Source: Sphingomonas sp. Leaf412
Lineage (GTDB): Bacteria > Pseudomonadota > Alphaproteobacteria > Sphingomonadales > Sphingomonadaceae
Direction: 5' to 3'
Assembly: GCF_001425405.1 (NCBI RefSeq)
Contig: NZ_LMQP01000001.1
Coordinates: 537,522-601,521, forward strand
Length of the DNA: 64,000 nt
The first letter of the stretch is position 1. Each line of letters opens with the position of its first letter. The notes under the pieces are model-generated. The model worked only from the letters and a program-made list of their open reading frames with translations. It searched no databases and was not told where the DNA came from. Position numbers and translations under genes: made by a program. Positions 55,427-63,977 of the stretch are shown here, piece after piece.

Positions 55427-55882
55427 ATGACGGGTTTCCTGGGCGCCACGTACCTCTGGGTGAAGGCCGCGCACGTCATCTTCGTCATCTTCTGGATGGC
55501 GGGGCTGTTCATGCTGCCGCGCTACCTGGTCTATCATCAGGAGGGGCTGTCCGATCCGCAGGAGGCGGCGCGCTGGACCGATCGCGAGAACAAGCTGCGC
55601 CGCATCATCCTGACGCCCGCGATGGTCGTGGTGTGGGTGCTGGGGATCGCGCTGGCGCTGAACCTCGGGCTCGCCGACGGGACGCCGGGGCTGGGGTGGC
55701 TGCATGCCAAATTGCTCGTCGTCCTGCTGCTGTCGGGCTATCACGGCTGGGCGGTGGGCTATGCGCGGAAGCTGGCGGCGGGGCGGGCGACGGTCGCCAA
55801 CCGGACCTTGCGGATGCTGAACGAGATTCCCGCGCTGGCCGCGGTGCTGGCGGTGGTGTTCGTGATCGTGCGGCCGTTCTGA
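55427..55882 (+). CDS. hemJ: Protoporphyrinogen oxidase HemJ
   Basis: A 151-residue, four-helix membrane protein. Seen: YLWVKAAHVIFVIFWMAGLFMLPRY with the conserved His, ENKLRRIILTPAM, HAKLLVVLLLSGYHGWAVG and RTLRMLNEIPA, all typical of HemJ. Oxidises protoporphyrinogen IX to protoporphyrin IX. ATG 55427 is six bases from GAGGGG; the ATG just before it is also possible. Lies between hemE and rho, as in other alphaproteobacteria. Confidence 0.9.
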   Translation: MTGFLGATYLWVKAAHVIFVIFWMAGLFMLPRYLVYHQEGLSDPQEAARWTDRENKLRRIILTPAMVVVWVLGIALALNLGLADGTPGLGWLHAKLLVVLLLSGYHGWAVGYARKLAAGRATVANRTLRMLNEIPALAAVLAVVFVIVRPF

Positions 55883-56039
55883 TCGCTTGACGAACGCGCC
55901 CGCGAATCCTAGGTCGCGATCACGGTAGGTCCGCGTCCGCGCCTCCTGCCGCCTCCTCCAGCTTCGTTTTTCGAGCGTTGATCGCCGACCTAGCTTCTCC
56001 CCCAAGGCGCGGGTCTGCCCGTGCAACCGGATACCCCAC

Positions 56040-57296
56040 ATGCACCTGAAAGACCTCAAGAAGAAGGCCCCCGCGGACCTCGTCCAGCTGGCCGAGGAAC
56101 TGGGCGTCGAGGGCGCCTCGACGCTGCGCAAGCAGGACCTGATGTTCGCGATCCTGCGGACGCAGGCCGAGAACGGCGAGCAGATCATGGGCGAGGGCAC
56201 GATCGAGGTCCTGCCCGACGGCTTCGGCTTCCTGCGCTCCGCCCAGGCGAATTATCTCGCCGGTCCCGACGACATCTACGTCAGCCCGAATCAGGTCCGC
56301 AAACACGCGCTGCGCACCGGCGACACGGTCGAGGGCGAGATTCGCGGGCCGAAGGACGGCGAGCGCTATTTCGCGCTGACCAAGCTGACGCAGGTGAATT
56401 TCGAGGACCCGGATCGCGTCCGCCATCGCGTGAACTTCGACAACCTCACCCCGCTGTATCCCGAGGAGCGGCTGAAGCTGGAGATCGAGGATCCGACGAT
56501 CAAGGACAAGACGGGCCGCGTCCTCGACGTCGTGACCCCGCTGGGCAAGGGCCAGCGCTGCCTGATCGTGGCGCCGCCGCGCGTCGGCAAGACGATCATG
56601 ATGCAGAACATCGCCAAGGCGATCTCGCTGAACCACCCCGAGGTCTTCCTGATTGTGCTGCTGATCGACGAGCGGCCCGAGGAAGTGACCGACATGCAGC
56701 GCACGGTCATCGGCGAGGTCGTCTCCTCGACCTTCGACGAACCCGCCACGCGCCACGTCGCGGTCGCCGAAATGGTGATCGAGAAGGCCAAGCGGCTGGT
56801 CGAGCACAAGAAGGACGTCGTGATCCTGCTGGACAACATCACGCGTCTGGGCCGCGCCTACAACACCGTGGTGCCCAGCTCGGGCAAGGTCCTGACCGGC
56901 GGTGTCGACGCCAATGCGTTGCAGCGCCCGAAGCGCTTCTTCGGCGCGGCGCGCAACATCGAGGAGGGCGGGTCGCTGACGATCATCTCGACCTCGCTGA
57001 TCGACACCGGCAGCCGCATGGACGAGGTCATTTTCGAGGAATTCAAGGGCACCGGCAACGCGGAAATCGTGCTGGACCGCAAGGTGTCCGACAAGCGCAT
57101 CTTCCCCGCGATCGACGTGTCCAAGTCGGGCACGCGCAAGGAGGAACTGCTGGTCGACAAGGACAAGCTCAGCAAGATGTGGGTCCTGCGCCGCATCCTG
57201 ATGCAGATGGGCACCGTCGATGCGATGGAATTCCTGCTGGGGAAGATGAAGGATTCAAAGACGAACGAGGATTTCTTCGCGAGCATGAATCAGTAG
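56040..57296 (+). CDS. rho: Transcription termination factor Rho
   Basis: A 418-residue hexameric RNA helicase. Seen: N-terminal helical and cold-shock-like RNA-binding domain ([39 protein letters not shown]), Walker [16 protein letters not shown], Walker [16 protein letters not shown], and Q-loop [25 protein letters not shown]. Normal length. A 157-base leader separates it from hemJ. mnmE follows rho in the ancestral order but is absent here. Confidence 0.97.
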   Translation: MHLKDLKKKAPADLVQLAEELGVEGASTLRKQDLMFAILRTQAENGEQIMGEGTIEVLPDGFGFLRSAQANYLAGPDDIYVSPNQVRKHALRTGDTVEGEIRGPKDGERYFALTKLTQVNFEDPDRVRHRVNFDNLTPLYPEERLKLEIEDPTIKDKTGRVLDVVTPLGKGQRCLIVAPPRVGKTIMMQNIAKAISLNHPEVFLIVLLIDERPEEVTDMQRTVIGEVVSSTFDEPATRHVAVAEMVIEKAKRLVEHKKDVVILLDNITRLGRAYNTVVPSSGKVLTGGVDANALQRPKRFFGAARNIEEGGSLTIISTSLIDTGSRMDEVIFEEFKGTGNAEIVLDRKVSDKRIFPAIDVSKSGTRKEELLVDKDKLSKMWVLRRILMQMGTVDAMEFLLGKMKDSKTNEDFFASMNQ

Positions 57297-57306
57297 CCGA
57301 GCCCGG

Positions 57307-57327
57307 CCTGCGCCATGCTGGCGCAGG
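57307..57327. terminator. Stem-loop after rho
   Basis: Perfect 9-base stem CCTGCGCCA / TGGCGCAGG with a TGC loop, 10 bases after the rho stop. No T-run follows, so it may be a Rho-type or processing hairpin. The rest of the 57297-57504 spacer is GC-rich; a degenerate copy of the 21019-type repeat is visible near 57420-57450. Confidence 0.5.
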
Positions 57328-57504
57328 ACTCGGGCCGGCTCGGCCGGCGGGTCGGCACAGCCGAACCCGTTCGACGACGCGGCTTCGCCGCGGCGCCACC
57401 CGTCGCCCGGCCTTTCCACCTGGGCCCCGCCCTTCGCCGGGAACACCGCGGGAAGCACGCAAGGTCGCTTCCCCCCGCCCGTTTCGCGCGTTAGGGCGCG
57501 CGTG

Positions 57505-58239
57505 ATGTTGATCGAAACCCTCCTCGCCGCCGCGACGACCGCCATCCAGGGACCCGGCTCGCTGGGCGATATCTGGCAGCATATCGTCGCCGATTTCTCG
57601 AACATCACCGATCCGCGCGCGCTGGCGACGTTCGGATCGGTGCTGATGATCGACCTGGTGCTGGCGGGCGACAACGCCATCGTCGTCGGCGCGCTCGCCG
57701 CCGGACTCCCTGCGGACCAGCGCAAGAAGGTCATCCTGATCGGCATCGGCGCCGCATTGGTGCTGCGCATCTTCTTCGCGCTGATCGTCACGTGGCTGAT
57801 GGGGGTCGTCGGCCTGATCTTCGCGGGCGGATTGCTGTTGCTGTGGGTCAGCTGGAAATTCTGGCGCGAGATCCGCGAAGGATCGCAGAACGTCGGGTCG
57901 GACGAGGTGCAGGGCGACGAGACGTCGGGGTTGCGACCGGCGAAAAGCTTCGCGGGCGCCGCCTGGGCGGTCGCGGTGGCGGACGTGTCGATGAGCCTGG
58001 ACAACGTCCTGGCGGTCGCGGGCGCGGCGCGGGAGCATCCGGGCATCCTGGTCGTCGGCCTGCTGCTGTCGGTCGCGCTGATGGGGCTGGCGGCGAACTT
58101 CATCGCGCGGATCATCGGGCGGCATCACTGGATCGCCTATATCGGGCTGGCCGTGATCGTGTTCGTCGCCGGACGCATGATCTACGAAGGCTGGGTCGGC
58201 GGCGAGGACACGGTCGGGCTGATGTCGCTGTTCCGATGA
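57505..58239 (+). CDS. TerC family integral membrane protein
   Basis: A 244-residue protein with about seven membrane helices. Seen: the paired metal motifs IDLVLAGDNAIVVGAL and VADVSMSLDNVLAVAGAA, each with Asp and Asn in membrane segments. TerC/YjbE-type proteins export manganese or other metal ions. ATG 57505 is used; a GTG lies one codon before. Lies between rho and lolA, next to the proposed inversion end. Confidence 0.88.
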   Translation: MLIETLLAAATTAIQGPGSLGDIWQHIVADFSNITDPRALATFGSVLMIDLVLAGDNAIVVGALAAGLPADQRKKVILIGIGAALVLRIFFALIVTWLMGVVGLIFAGGLLLLWVSWKFWREIREGSQNVGSDEVQGDETSGLRPAKSFAGAAWAVAVADVSMSLDNVLAVAGAAREHPGILVVGLLLSVALMGLAANFIARIIGRHHWIAYIGLAVIVFVAGRMIYEGWVGGEDTVGLMSLFR

Positions 58240-58296
58240 ACGGCGGCAGGTGAACGGGTTCACGGCGCGTTCAACGCCGTACGGACAGGGTGGGGC

Positions 58297-58914
58297 ATGA
58301 CATTCTTCAAACCGTTCCTGGCGGTCGCCGCCGTCACGCTGGTCGCCCCCGCCGCGGCGCAGGCGCCCGCGGCCGACCTGGCGCAGGTGCAGCGGCACCT
58401 GTCGGCGACGAACACGATGGTCGCGGACTTCACGCAAACGGATCGCAACGGCCGGACGCTGACGGGCACGCTGACGCTGAAGAAGCCGGGGAAGATCCGC
58501 TTCCAGTATCAGAAGGGCGTGCCGCTGCTGATCGTGGGCGACGGCAAGGCGCTGACCTTCATCGATTATTCGGTGAAGCAGGTGCAGCGCTGGCCGATCG
58601 GCAATTCGCCGCTGGGCGTGCTGCTGGACCCGAACCGCGACATCTCGCGCTATGCCAAGGTCGTGCCGTCGGGCAATCCCGGCGTTCTGTCGGTCGAGGC
58701 CTATGATCCCAAGCATCCGGAATACGGCCGCATCACGCTGGTGATGGCCAGGAACGCGGGGTCGCCCGCGGGCCTGATGCTACAGGGATGGGTGGCGCTG
58801 GACAGCCAGGGCAATCGCACGACGATCCGCCTGTCCAACCAGCGCTTCAACGGTCCGGTCGCCGACGGCGCGTTCCGGTGGACCGACCCGCGGCGACAGA
58901 CGCGCGCAGGCTGA
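58297..58914 (+). CDS. lolA: Outer-membrane lipoprotein carrier protein LolA
   Basis: A 205-residue exported protein. Signal peptide (FLAVAAVTLVAPAAAQA), then a LolA beta-barrel half (ADFTQTDRNGRTLTGTLTLKKPGKIRFQY; SPLGVLLDPNRDISRY; ITLVMARNAG). Shuttles lipoproteins from LolCDE to the outer membrane. Normally found after ftsK in many alphaproteobacteria; here xthA follows but ftsK is far away. Confidence 0.9.
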   Translation: MTFFKPFLAVAAVTLVAPAAAQAPAADLAQVQRHLSATNTMVADFTQTDRNGRTLTGTLTLKKPGKIRFQYQKGVPLLIVGDGKALTFIDYSVKQVQRWPIGNSPLGVLLDPNRDISRYAKVVPSGNPGVLSVEAYDPKHPEYGRITLVMARNAGSPAGLMLQGWVALDSQGNRTTIRLSNQRFNGPVADGAFRWTDPRRQTRAG

Positions 58915-58959
58915 ACGGCACGTAACAGCGCCGTTCATGTCCGCGACAGGGTAGCGGTC

Positions 58960-59092
58960 CTAGAAGCGGACCTGCGGACGTGAGGGGCTGTTCGAGGATT
59001 TCCCCCCTGTTGCCTTCGGCAGCACCCACGCCCCGCCTGCGTGACGAACGTCAGGTCGGCCCTCGCTCCTTGCCCCCGGAGCGGGGGCCTTT
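58960..59092 (+). ncRNA. ssrS: Probable 6S RNA
   Basis: A structured region with no coding potential. Closing stem GTGAGGG (58980-58986) pairs with CCCTCGC (59060-59066, one G-T), extended by GGA/TCC. A large bubble follows (TTCGAGGATTTCCCCC side), then the apical hairpin TGTTGCC-TTC-GGCAGCA (59008-59024). On the 3' side of the bubble is a small hairpin CCTGCGT-GACGA-ACGTCAGG (59036-59055). This stem-bubble-stem plan with the CCTG...CAGG side hairpin matches alphaproteobacterial 6S RNA. A strong terminator stem ends it. The exact 5' end is not known. Confidence 0.6.
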
Positions 59093-59094
59093 CT
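59072..59094 (+). terminator. Rho-independent-type terminator
   Basis: GCCCCCG-GAG-CGGGGGC stem followed by CTTTCT. It ends the region assigned to 6S RNA, 158 bases after the lolA stop. The remaining spacer to xthA (about 59095-59356) has a repeat at 59253-59285 and no gene. Confidence 0.75.
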
Positions 59095-59252
59095 GCGTCG
59101 GGCGGCCGGAAACAGCGACGCTGTTACCGGACTCGCCCAAGCACGGCCGGCGGGCCATGCCCGTTCGACGCGGGCTTTGCCCGCGGCGGGGTCCGATGCA
59201 GAAAACCCTCCCTCACATCCGGTCGGCTGTGCGCCGTCCAGGCTCACGCGCG

Positions 59253-59285
59253 GCGCATACCCTTCGACTGCGCTCAGGGCGAACG
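59253..59285. repeat. 33-bp dispersed repeat, copy 3 (inverted)
   Basis: Reverse-complement relative of 35325-35357 and 55337-55369 (reads CCCTTCGACTGCGCTCAGGG at its centre). Intergenic, 70 bases before xthA. Confidence 0.7.
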
Positions 59286-59356
59286 GCGGTCGGTGCGGTC
59301 TTCTTCGAACGCCGGTGCCATTGTCCCGGCGCGCCCGCCCCGCTAACCCACGCGGC

Positions 59357-60139
59357 GTGAAGATCGCCTCCTGGAACATCAACTCGGTCCGCTTCCGGCT
59401 CGACATCGTGGCGCAATTCCTGCGCGAGGCCGCGCCCGACGTGCTGTGCCTTCAGGAAACGAAGGTGGTGGACGAGGATTTTCCGGGCGAGGCGCTTCGC
59501 GCGCTGGGGTACGACCATATCCTGCTGCACGGACAGAAGATGCACCACGGCGTCGCGATCGTGTCGCGCGTGCCGATCGTGGAGGACGACCGGCTCGACT
59601 GGCAGGCGAACCGCGAGGCGCGGCATATCGGCGTGCGACTGCCGGGCGGGATCCGGCTGGAGAACGTCTACGTTCCCGCGGGCGGCGATGTGCCCGATCG
59701 CGACGCGAACCCGAAGTTCGGACAGAAGCTGGACTTCGTCGAGCGGATGACGCGCTGGTCGGAGACGCTGGCCTGCCCGACGATCCTGGTCGGCGATTTC
59801 AACATCGCGCCGTTGCCCAGCGACGTGTGGAGCCACAAGGCGTTGCTGAAGGTGGTCAGCCATACGCCGGTGGAGGTCGCGGCGCTGGACGCGATGCAGG
59901 CGGCGGGGGGCTGGGTCGACCTGGGTCGCCGTTTCCATCCCGCGCCGGCGCGGCTGCATACGTGGTGGAGCTATCGATCCCCCGACTGGACGAAGAACGA
60001 TCGCGGGCGGCGGCTGGACCATCAATGGGCGACCGCCGACGTGGCGAAGACCGCGACCGCGCACACGGTGTTCGAGGATTGCCGCAGCTGGCTGAAACCG
60101 TCGGACCACGTGCCGATCATGACCGAGTTCGACTGGTGA
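59357..60139 (+). CDS. xthA: Exodeoxyribonuclease III
   Basis: A 260-residue AP endonuclease/3' exonuclease. Seen: KIASWNINSVRFRL, CLQETKVVDEDFP, NVYVPAGG, VGDFNIAPLPSDVW and the final SDHVPIMTEF, all catalytic blocks. GTG 59357 is the start; no ATG fits. Overlaps ribA by four bases (GTGA). Confidence 0.95.
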   Translation: MKIASWNINSVRFRLDIVAQFLREAAPDVLCLQETKVVDEDFPGEALRALGYDHILLHGQKMHHGVAIVSRVPIVEDDRLDWQANREARHIGVRLPGGIRLENVYVPAGGDVPDRDANPKFGQKLDFVERMTRWSETLACPTILVGDFNIAPLPSDVWSHKALLKVVSHTPVEVAALDAMQAAGGWVDLGRRFHPAPARLHTWWSYRSPDWTKNDRGRRLDHQWATADVAKTATAHTVFEDCRSWLKPSDHVPIMTEFDW

Positions 60140-61209
60140 CCGCACGCCTCACCGGCGCGCGGGGGGCCGCACGGGCGATCGACGCGATGCGCCGCGGCTG
60201 GGGCATCGCGATCCGCGCGACCGGGGAGGCGCCGGTGACGTTGCTCGCGATCGAGACCGCGGATGCGGGGCGGCTGGCGGATTTCGCGCCCGGCGGCGCA
60301 TTCGACCTGCTGATATCCAGCGGTCGGGCCGTGACGCTGAAACTGACCAACCAGCATGCCGCCGCCGACCCGGACCGCCCCGTTGCGATCCAGCATGCGC
60401 CGTGGTTCGACATGGCGCTGGCGACCGCGCTGGCGGATCCGCAGCTGGACCTGGCGACCCCGTTGAAGGGGCCGTTCCGCACGATCCCCGTCGCCAGCCC
60501 GGTCGCCGCGGCGGCGGCGTTGCGACTGGCACGGATCGCGGGGCTGCTGCCCGCCTTCTTCACCGGCGGGGTCGAGGCCGAGCTGACGATCGACGTCGAC
60601 GACATCGACGCGCACGAGGATGCGACGCGGCTGGCCATCGCGGTGCGCGCGCGCCTGCCCGTCGCGCAGGCGGAGGATGCGGAGATCGTCGCCTTCCGCT
60701 CGCCCGAAAGCGCGGACGAGCATGTCGCGCTGCTGATCGGGCAGCCCGACGGACGCCCCCCGCTGGTGCGGTTGCACAGCGAATGCCTGACCGGCGACGT
60801 GCTGGGCAGCCTGAAATGCGATTGCGGGCCGCAGCTGGATGCCGCGATTCGCGCGATCCGCGAATCGGGCTGGGGCCTGCTGCTGTACCTGCGGCAGGAG
60901 GGGCGCGGGATCGGGCTGGTGAACAAGCTGCGCGCCTATGCCCTCCAGGACCAGGGGTACGACACCGTCGACGCCAACACGCGGTTGGGCTTCGCGATCG
61001 ACGCGCGCGATTTCGGGGTGGCGGCGCGGATGCTGACGCTGCTGGGGCAGGATCGCGTCCGGTTGCTGACGAACAATCCCGCGAAGGTGGCGGGACTGGA
61101 GGCGGCGGGCGTGACGGTGGCGGAGCGCGTGGCGCACGCCTTGCCCGCCAATCCGCACAACGAACGCTATCTCGCGACAAAACGCGACCGCACGGGGCAC
61201 CAGCTGTAG
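60136..61209 (+). CDS. ribA: GTP cyclohydrolase II
   Basis: A 357-residue enzyme opening riboflavin synthesis. The C-terminal half is the catalytic domain: zinc cysteines in ECLTGDVLGSLKCDCGPQL, YLRQEGRGIGLVNKLRAYALQD, and TNNPAKVAGLEAAG. The N-terminal 150 residues are a domain found in alphaproteobacterial RibA and lack DHBP synthase motifs. GTG 60136 is inside the xthA stop. Confidence 0.92.
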   Translation: MTARLTGARGAARAIDAMRRGWGIAIRATGEAPVTLLAIETADAGRLADFAPGGAFDLLISSGRAVTLKLTNQHAAADPDRPVAIQHAPWFDMALATALADPQLDLATPLKGPFRTIPVASPVAAAAALRLARIAGLLPAFFTGGVEAELTIDVDDIDAHEDATRLAIAVRARLPVAQAEDAEIVAFRSPESADEHVALLIGQPDGRPPLVRLHSECLTGDVLGSLKCDCGPQLDAAIRAIRESGWGLLLYLRQEGRGIGLVNKLRAYALQDQGYDTVDANTRLGFAIDARDFGVAARMLTLLGQDRVRLLTNNPAKVAGLEAAGVTVAERVAHALPANPHNERYLATKRDRTGHQL

Positions 61210-61234
61210 GGTTGCAGTTTCGGGGCGGTCGTAG

Positions 61235-61253
61235 GTCGCCGGAGTGCGGCGAC
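61235..61253. terminator. Stem-loop after ribA
   Basis: GTCGCCG-GAGTG-CGGCGAC, 26 bases after the ribA stop, followed by GACCTTA. Possible terminator for ribA; no T-run. The rest of the spacer to hisN (to 61357) shows nothing clear. Confidence 0.4.
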
Positions 61254-61357
61254 GACCTTATGGCGGGTGCGGCCCCTGCGGGTCCTGAGCTGGTGGCGGC
61301 GGCGCTGCCGTCCAGGCCCCGTCGCAGGATGCGTCATCGGCGGGCGGGACCATGCGC

Positions 61358-62176
61358 CTAATGCGCGTGGCCGTGCCCGTCGGGTACGGCGCGCAGTGCC
61401 TCCAGCACCTCCTCCGCGCGCGCCGGGTCGCCGATCGCCAGCACGTGCCCCTCGCTATCCGCGGTCAGGGGATCGCCGTTCCAGTCGCACATGCGACCGC
61501 CCGCACCCTCCACCACGGGCACCAGCGCAGCGAAGTCGTGGAGCATCAGGCCGCTTTCGCACACGATGTCGAGGTGGCCGCTCGCCAGCAGGCCGTAATT
61601 GTAGCAGTCGCCGCCGTAGACGGGTCCCTGCCGCGGACTGCCCCCGCTGGCGGCGGCGACCAGGGCCAGGAAATGCGGCACGTCGCCCTCCGCGAACAGA
61701 TGCGGGCTGGTCGTCGCCACGATCGCGCCGTCCAGCGCGGGGCAGGCGCGGGTGCGGACGGGCTGTCCGTTGAACAGCGTGTCGCGCCCAGCCACGCCGA
61801 TCCAGCGTTCGCGCTGCACCGGCTGGTCGATCACGCCCAGGACGGGCCAGCCGTCTTCCACCAGCGCGATGAGCGTACCGAAGATCGCGCGCCCCGCGGT
61901 GAAGCTGCGCGTCCCGTCGATGGGGTCCAATACCCAGCGGCGACCGGTCACGCCGGGTTTCTCGCCATGTTCCTCCCCCAATATGCCGTCGCCGGGGCAT
62001 TCGGCGTCGAGCAGGCGCCGCATCGCCGCCTCCGCCTCCCGGTCCGCGACGGTGACGGGGGATTTGTCGTCCTTCAGCGTCACCGCCCCGCCGCGACGGA
62101 AATGCGTTCGGATCACCGCGCCCGCGGCATCGGCGAGGCGGTGGGCGAGGTCGATATCGGATGGGCGGATCGGCAT
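61358..62176 (-). CDS. hisN: Histidinol-phosphatase, inositol monophosphatase family
   Basis: A 272-residue metal-dependent phosphatase. Seen: SPVTVADREAEAAMRRLL, GEEHGEK, the core DPIDGTRSFTAGRAIFGTLIAL, and a C-terminal LMLHDFAALVPVVEGAGG (the W/H-D-x-A metal motif, here LHDFAA). HisN-type family members dephosphorylate histidinol phosphate. The C-terminal HGHAH may bind metal. Only leftward gene right of the origin in this window. Confidence 0.88.
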   Translation of the reverse strand: MPIRPSDIDLAHRLADAAGAVIRTHFRRGGAVTLKDDKSPVTVADREAEAAMRRLLDAECPGDGILGEEHGEKPGVTGRRWVLDPIDGTRSFTAGRAIFGTLIALVEDGWPVLGVIDQPVQRERWIGVAGRDTLFNGQPVRTRACPALDGAIVATTSPHLFAEGDVPHFLALVAAASGGSPRQGPVYGGDCYNYGLLASGHLDIVCESGLMLHDFAALVPVVEGAGGRMCDWNGDPLTADSEGHVLAIGDPARAEEVLEALRAVPDGHGHAH

Positions 62177-62240
62177 GGCACACGCCTATCGCCTGACCCT
62201 GCGAAGCGCTAGGAAAGCCTGTCCTTCAGGAGCCTGTCCC

Positions 62241-62771
62241 ATGCGCGCCATCCTTGCCCTTCCGCTGTTCTTCCTGGCCACCGCCGCGCAGGCGGCACTG
62301 CCCACCGGGGCGAAGGCACCCGATTTCGCGACGCGCGGCGCGGTCGCGGGCAAGGTCGTCGACGTGAAGCTGGCGCAGGCGCTGAAGCGCGGGCCGGTGG
62401 TTCTGTACTTCTTCCCCGCCGCCTTCACCGACGGCTGCAACGCGGAGGCGCGCGCCTTCGCCGAGAAGGTCGGTGCCTTCAAGGCCGCGGGCGCCACCGT
62501 CATCGGCATGTCGGCCGATTCGGTGGCGGACCTCCAGCGCTTCTCCGCCACCGAATGCGCGGGCAAGTTCGCGGTGGCGAGCGCGGGGCCGCGCGTGATC
62601 CAGGGGTATGACGTGGCGATGGGGCGGCAGCTGAAGGGTCGGGACATCACCGCGCGCGTCAGCTACGTCATCGGGCGCGACGGGCGGATCGTCCTGGCGC
62701 ACGGCGGGAACGACCCGGCCGCGCATGTCGCCGCCACGCTGGCCGCGGTGCAGGGCATGGCGAAGCGGTAG
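62241..62771 (+). CDS. Exported peroxiredoxin (AhpC/Bcp-like)
   Basis: A 176-residue thioredoxin-fold protein with a signal peptide (ILALPLFFLATAAQAAL). Seen: GAKAPDFATRG, the peroxidatic Cys in FFPAAFTDGCNAEA and a second Cys in SATECAGKFAV. Presumably removes peroxides in the periplasm. The usual P-x3-T-x2-C reads P-x3-F-T-x2-C here. Confidence 0.85.
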   Translation: MRAILALPLFFLATAAQAALPTGAKAPDFATRGAVAGKVVDVKLAQALKRGPVVLYFFPAAFTDGCNAEARAFAEKVGAFKAAGATVIGMSADSVADLQRFSATECAGKFAVASAGPRVIQGYDVAMGRQLKGRDITARVSYVIGRDGRIVLAHGGNDPAAHVAATLAAVQGMAKR

Positions 62772-62861
62772 CACCGGTCACCATATCTTAGCGCTTCGCC
62801 GATAGCGTGCCCCTCCATCCCGTCCGGCAGGTCCGTGCGCGGGCAGAGGGCGGGGCGGGTA

Positions 62862-63869
62862 ATGGCGACCAAGACGATCGAGCGCGATGCGGGCGCGACG
62901 GCACAGGCGGTGTTCGCGCAGGTCGGGGCGTTCCTGACGGCGCACCGGCTGTCGCCCGACCCGCGCAACTACACCATCGGATACGAGGTGGTCGCGAACC
63001 CGAGCGGCGTGACCGCGCGCGAGGTCGCGGTGCTGACCGACGGCGGGGTCCGGCTGTCGGCGGACGATATCGCGAAGCTGGGCGGCGTGGCGCTGCCGGG
63101 CGGAGAGAATGCGCTGAAGGAGGAGCGCGCGCTGCTGGACCGCGCGATGAGCCAGATGGAGGGATTCGCGCATACGGTCGATATCGTGTTCGCGGAGACG
63201 AGCGATTTCGGCCGCGACCTGCAACGCAGCGCGGACACGATGCGCGACGCCGGGCCGCTGGCGGGCATGGCGGAGATCGAGGAGCTGACCGCGGCGATGA
63301 TCGAGCGGGTCGCCCGCGCCGAGCAGCGACTGGACCATGCGCGGCGCGAATCGGACGAATTGCGTCACGCGCTGGAGGAGGCGCGCGGCAACGCGCTGAC
63401 CGATCCGCTGACCGAACTGGGCAATCGCCGCGCGTTCGACCATGCGTTCAACGCCCTGGCCCCCGATGCCGCGGTGGCGATGGTCATCTGCGACGTCGAC
63501 CATTTCAAGCGGGTCAACGACAATTACGGCCACGCCGTCGGCGACCGCGTGCTGCGCACCGTCGCCCGCACGCTGATGGAGGAATGCGGCGGCCTGGCGA
63601 CGCGGTACGGCGGCGAGGAATTCGCGGTCCTGTACGAGGGGATCAGCGCCGAGGAGGCGAAGGCGCGGATCGACCATGTGCGCGAGAATCTGGCCGGGCG
63701 CCGGTTCCGCGTCCGCGAGACCGACCAGCCGCTGGGCGTGATCGATTTCTCCGCCGGCGTGGTCCAGGGGGTCGTGGACGAGGGACGTGCGTCGTTGATG
63801 GCGCGGGCGGATGCGGCGCTGTACCGCGCGAAGGGCGAGGGGCGCGGGCGGACGATCATCGCGCCGTAA
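62862..63869 (+). CDS. GGDEF diguanylate cyclase
   Basis: A 335-residue soluble protein. N-terminal 155 residues are helical (SPDPRNYTIGYEVVANPSG; a coiled coil about 140-185), then a GGDEF domain with DPLTELGNRRAFD, DVDHFKRVNDNYGHAVGD and the active GGEEF in RYGGEEFAVLYE. The inhibitory RxxD site five residues before GGEEF is absent (sequence there is ECGGLAT). Makes cyclic di-GMP. ATG 62862 begins the conserved part. Confidence 0.9.
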   Translation: MATKTIERDAGATAQAVFAQVGAFLTAHRLSPDPRNYTIGYEVVANPSGVTAREVAVLTDGGVRLSADDIAKLGGVALPGGENALKEERALLDRAMSQMEGFAHTVDIVFAETSDFGRDLQRSADTMRDAGPLAGMAEIEELTAAMIERVARAEQRLDHARRESDELRHALEEARGNALTDPLTELGNRRAFDHAFNALAPDAAVAMVICDVDHFKRVNDNYGHAVGDRVLRTVARTLMEECGGLATRYGGEEFAVLYEGISAEEAKARIDHVRENLAGRRFRVRETDQPLGVIDFSAGVVQGVVDEGRASLMARADAALYRAKGEGRGRTIIAP

Positions 63870-63961
63870 GTTGGCGCCGGTCGCCACCGCGGAGTGGCGC
63901 GAAATCCCAACGCCGCGGGGATCGAAGCGCCAACCCCTTGATAAACCGTGCGTTCATAAAC

Positions 63962-63977
63962 TGGCACGCGCCATGCA
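63962..63977 (+). promoter_or_regulatory. Sigma-54-type promoter at the right edge
   Basis: TGGCACGCGCCATGCA fits the -24/-12 consensus TGGCACR-N4-TTGCW with one mismatch; the GG and GC pairs are exactly ten bases apart. It would drive a gene just outside the window on the + strand. Confidence 0.6.

Noticed and set aside
57307..57504. Spacer after rho as a small gene
   Set aside because: No frame with ribosome binding site or conserved sequence; only a hairpin and a degenerate repeat are visible.
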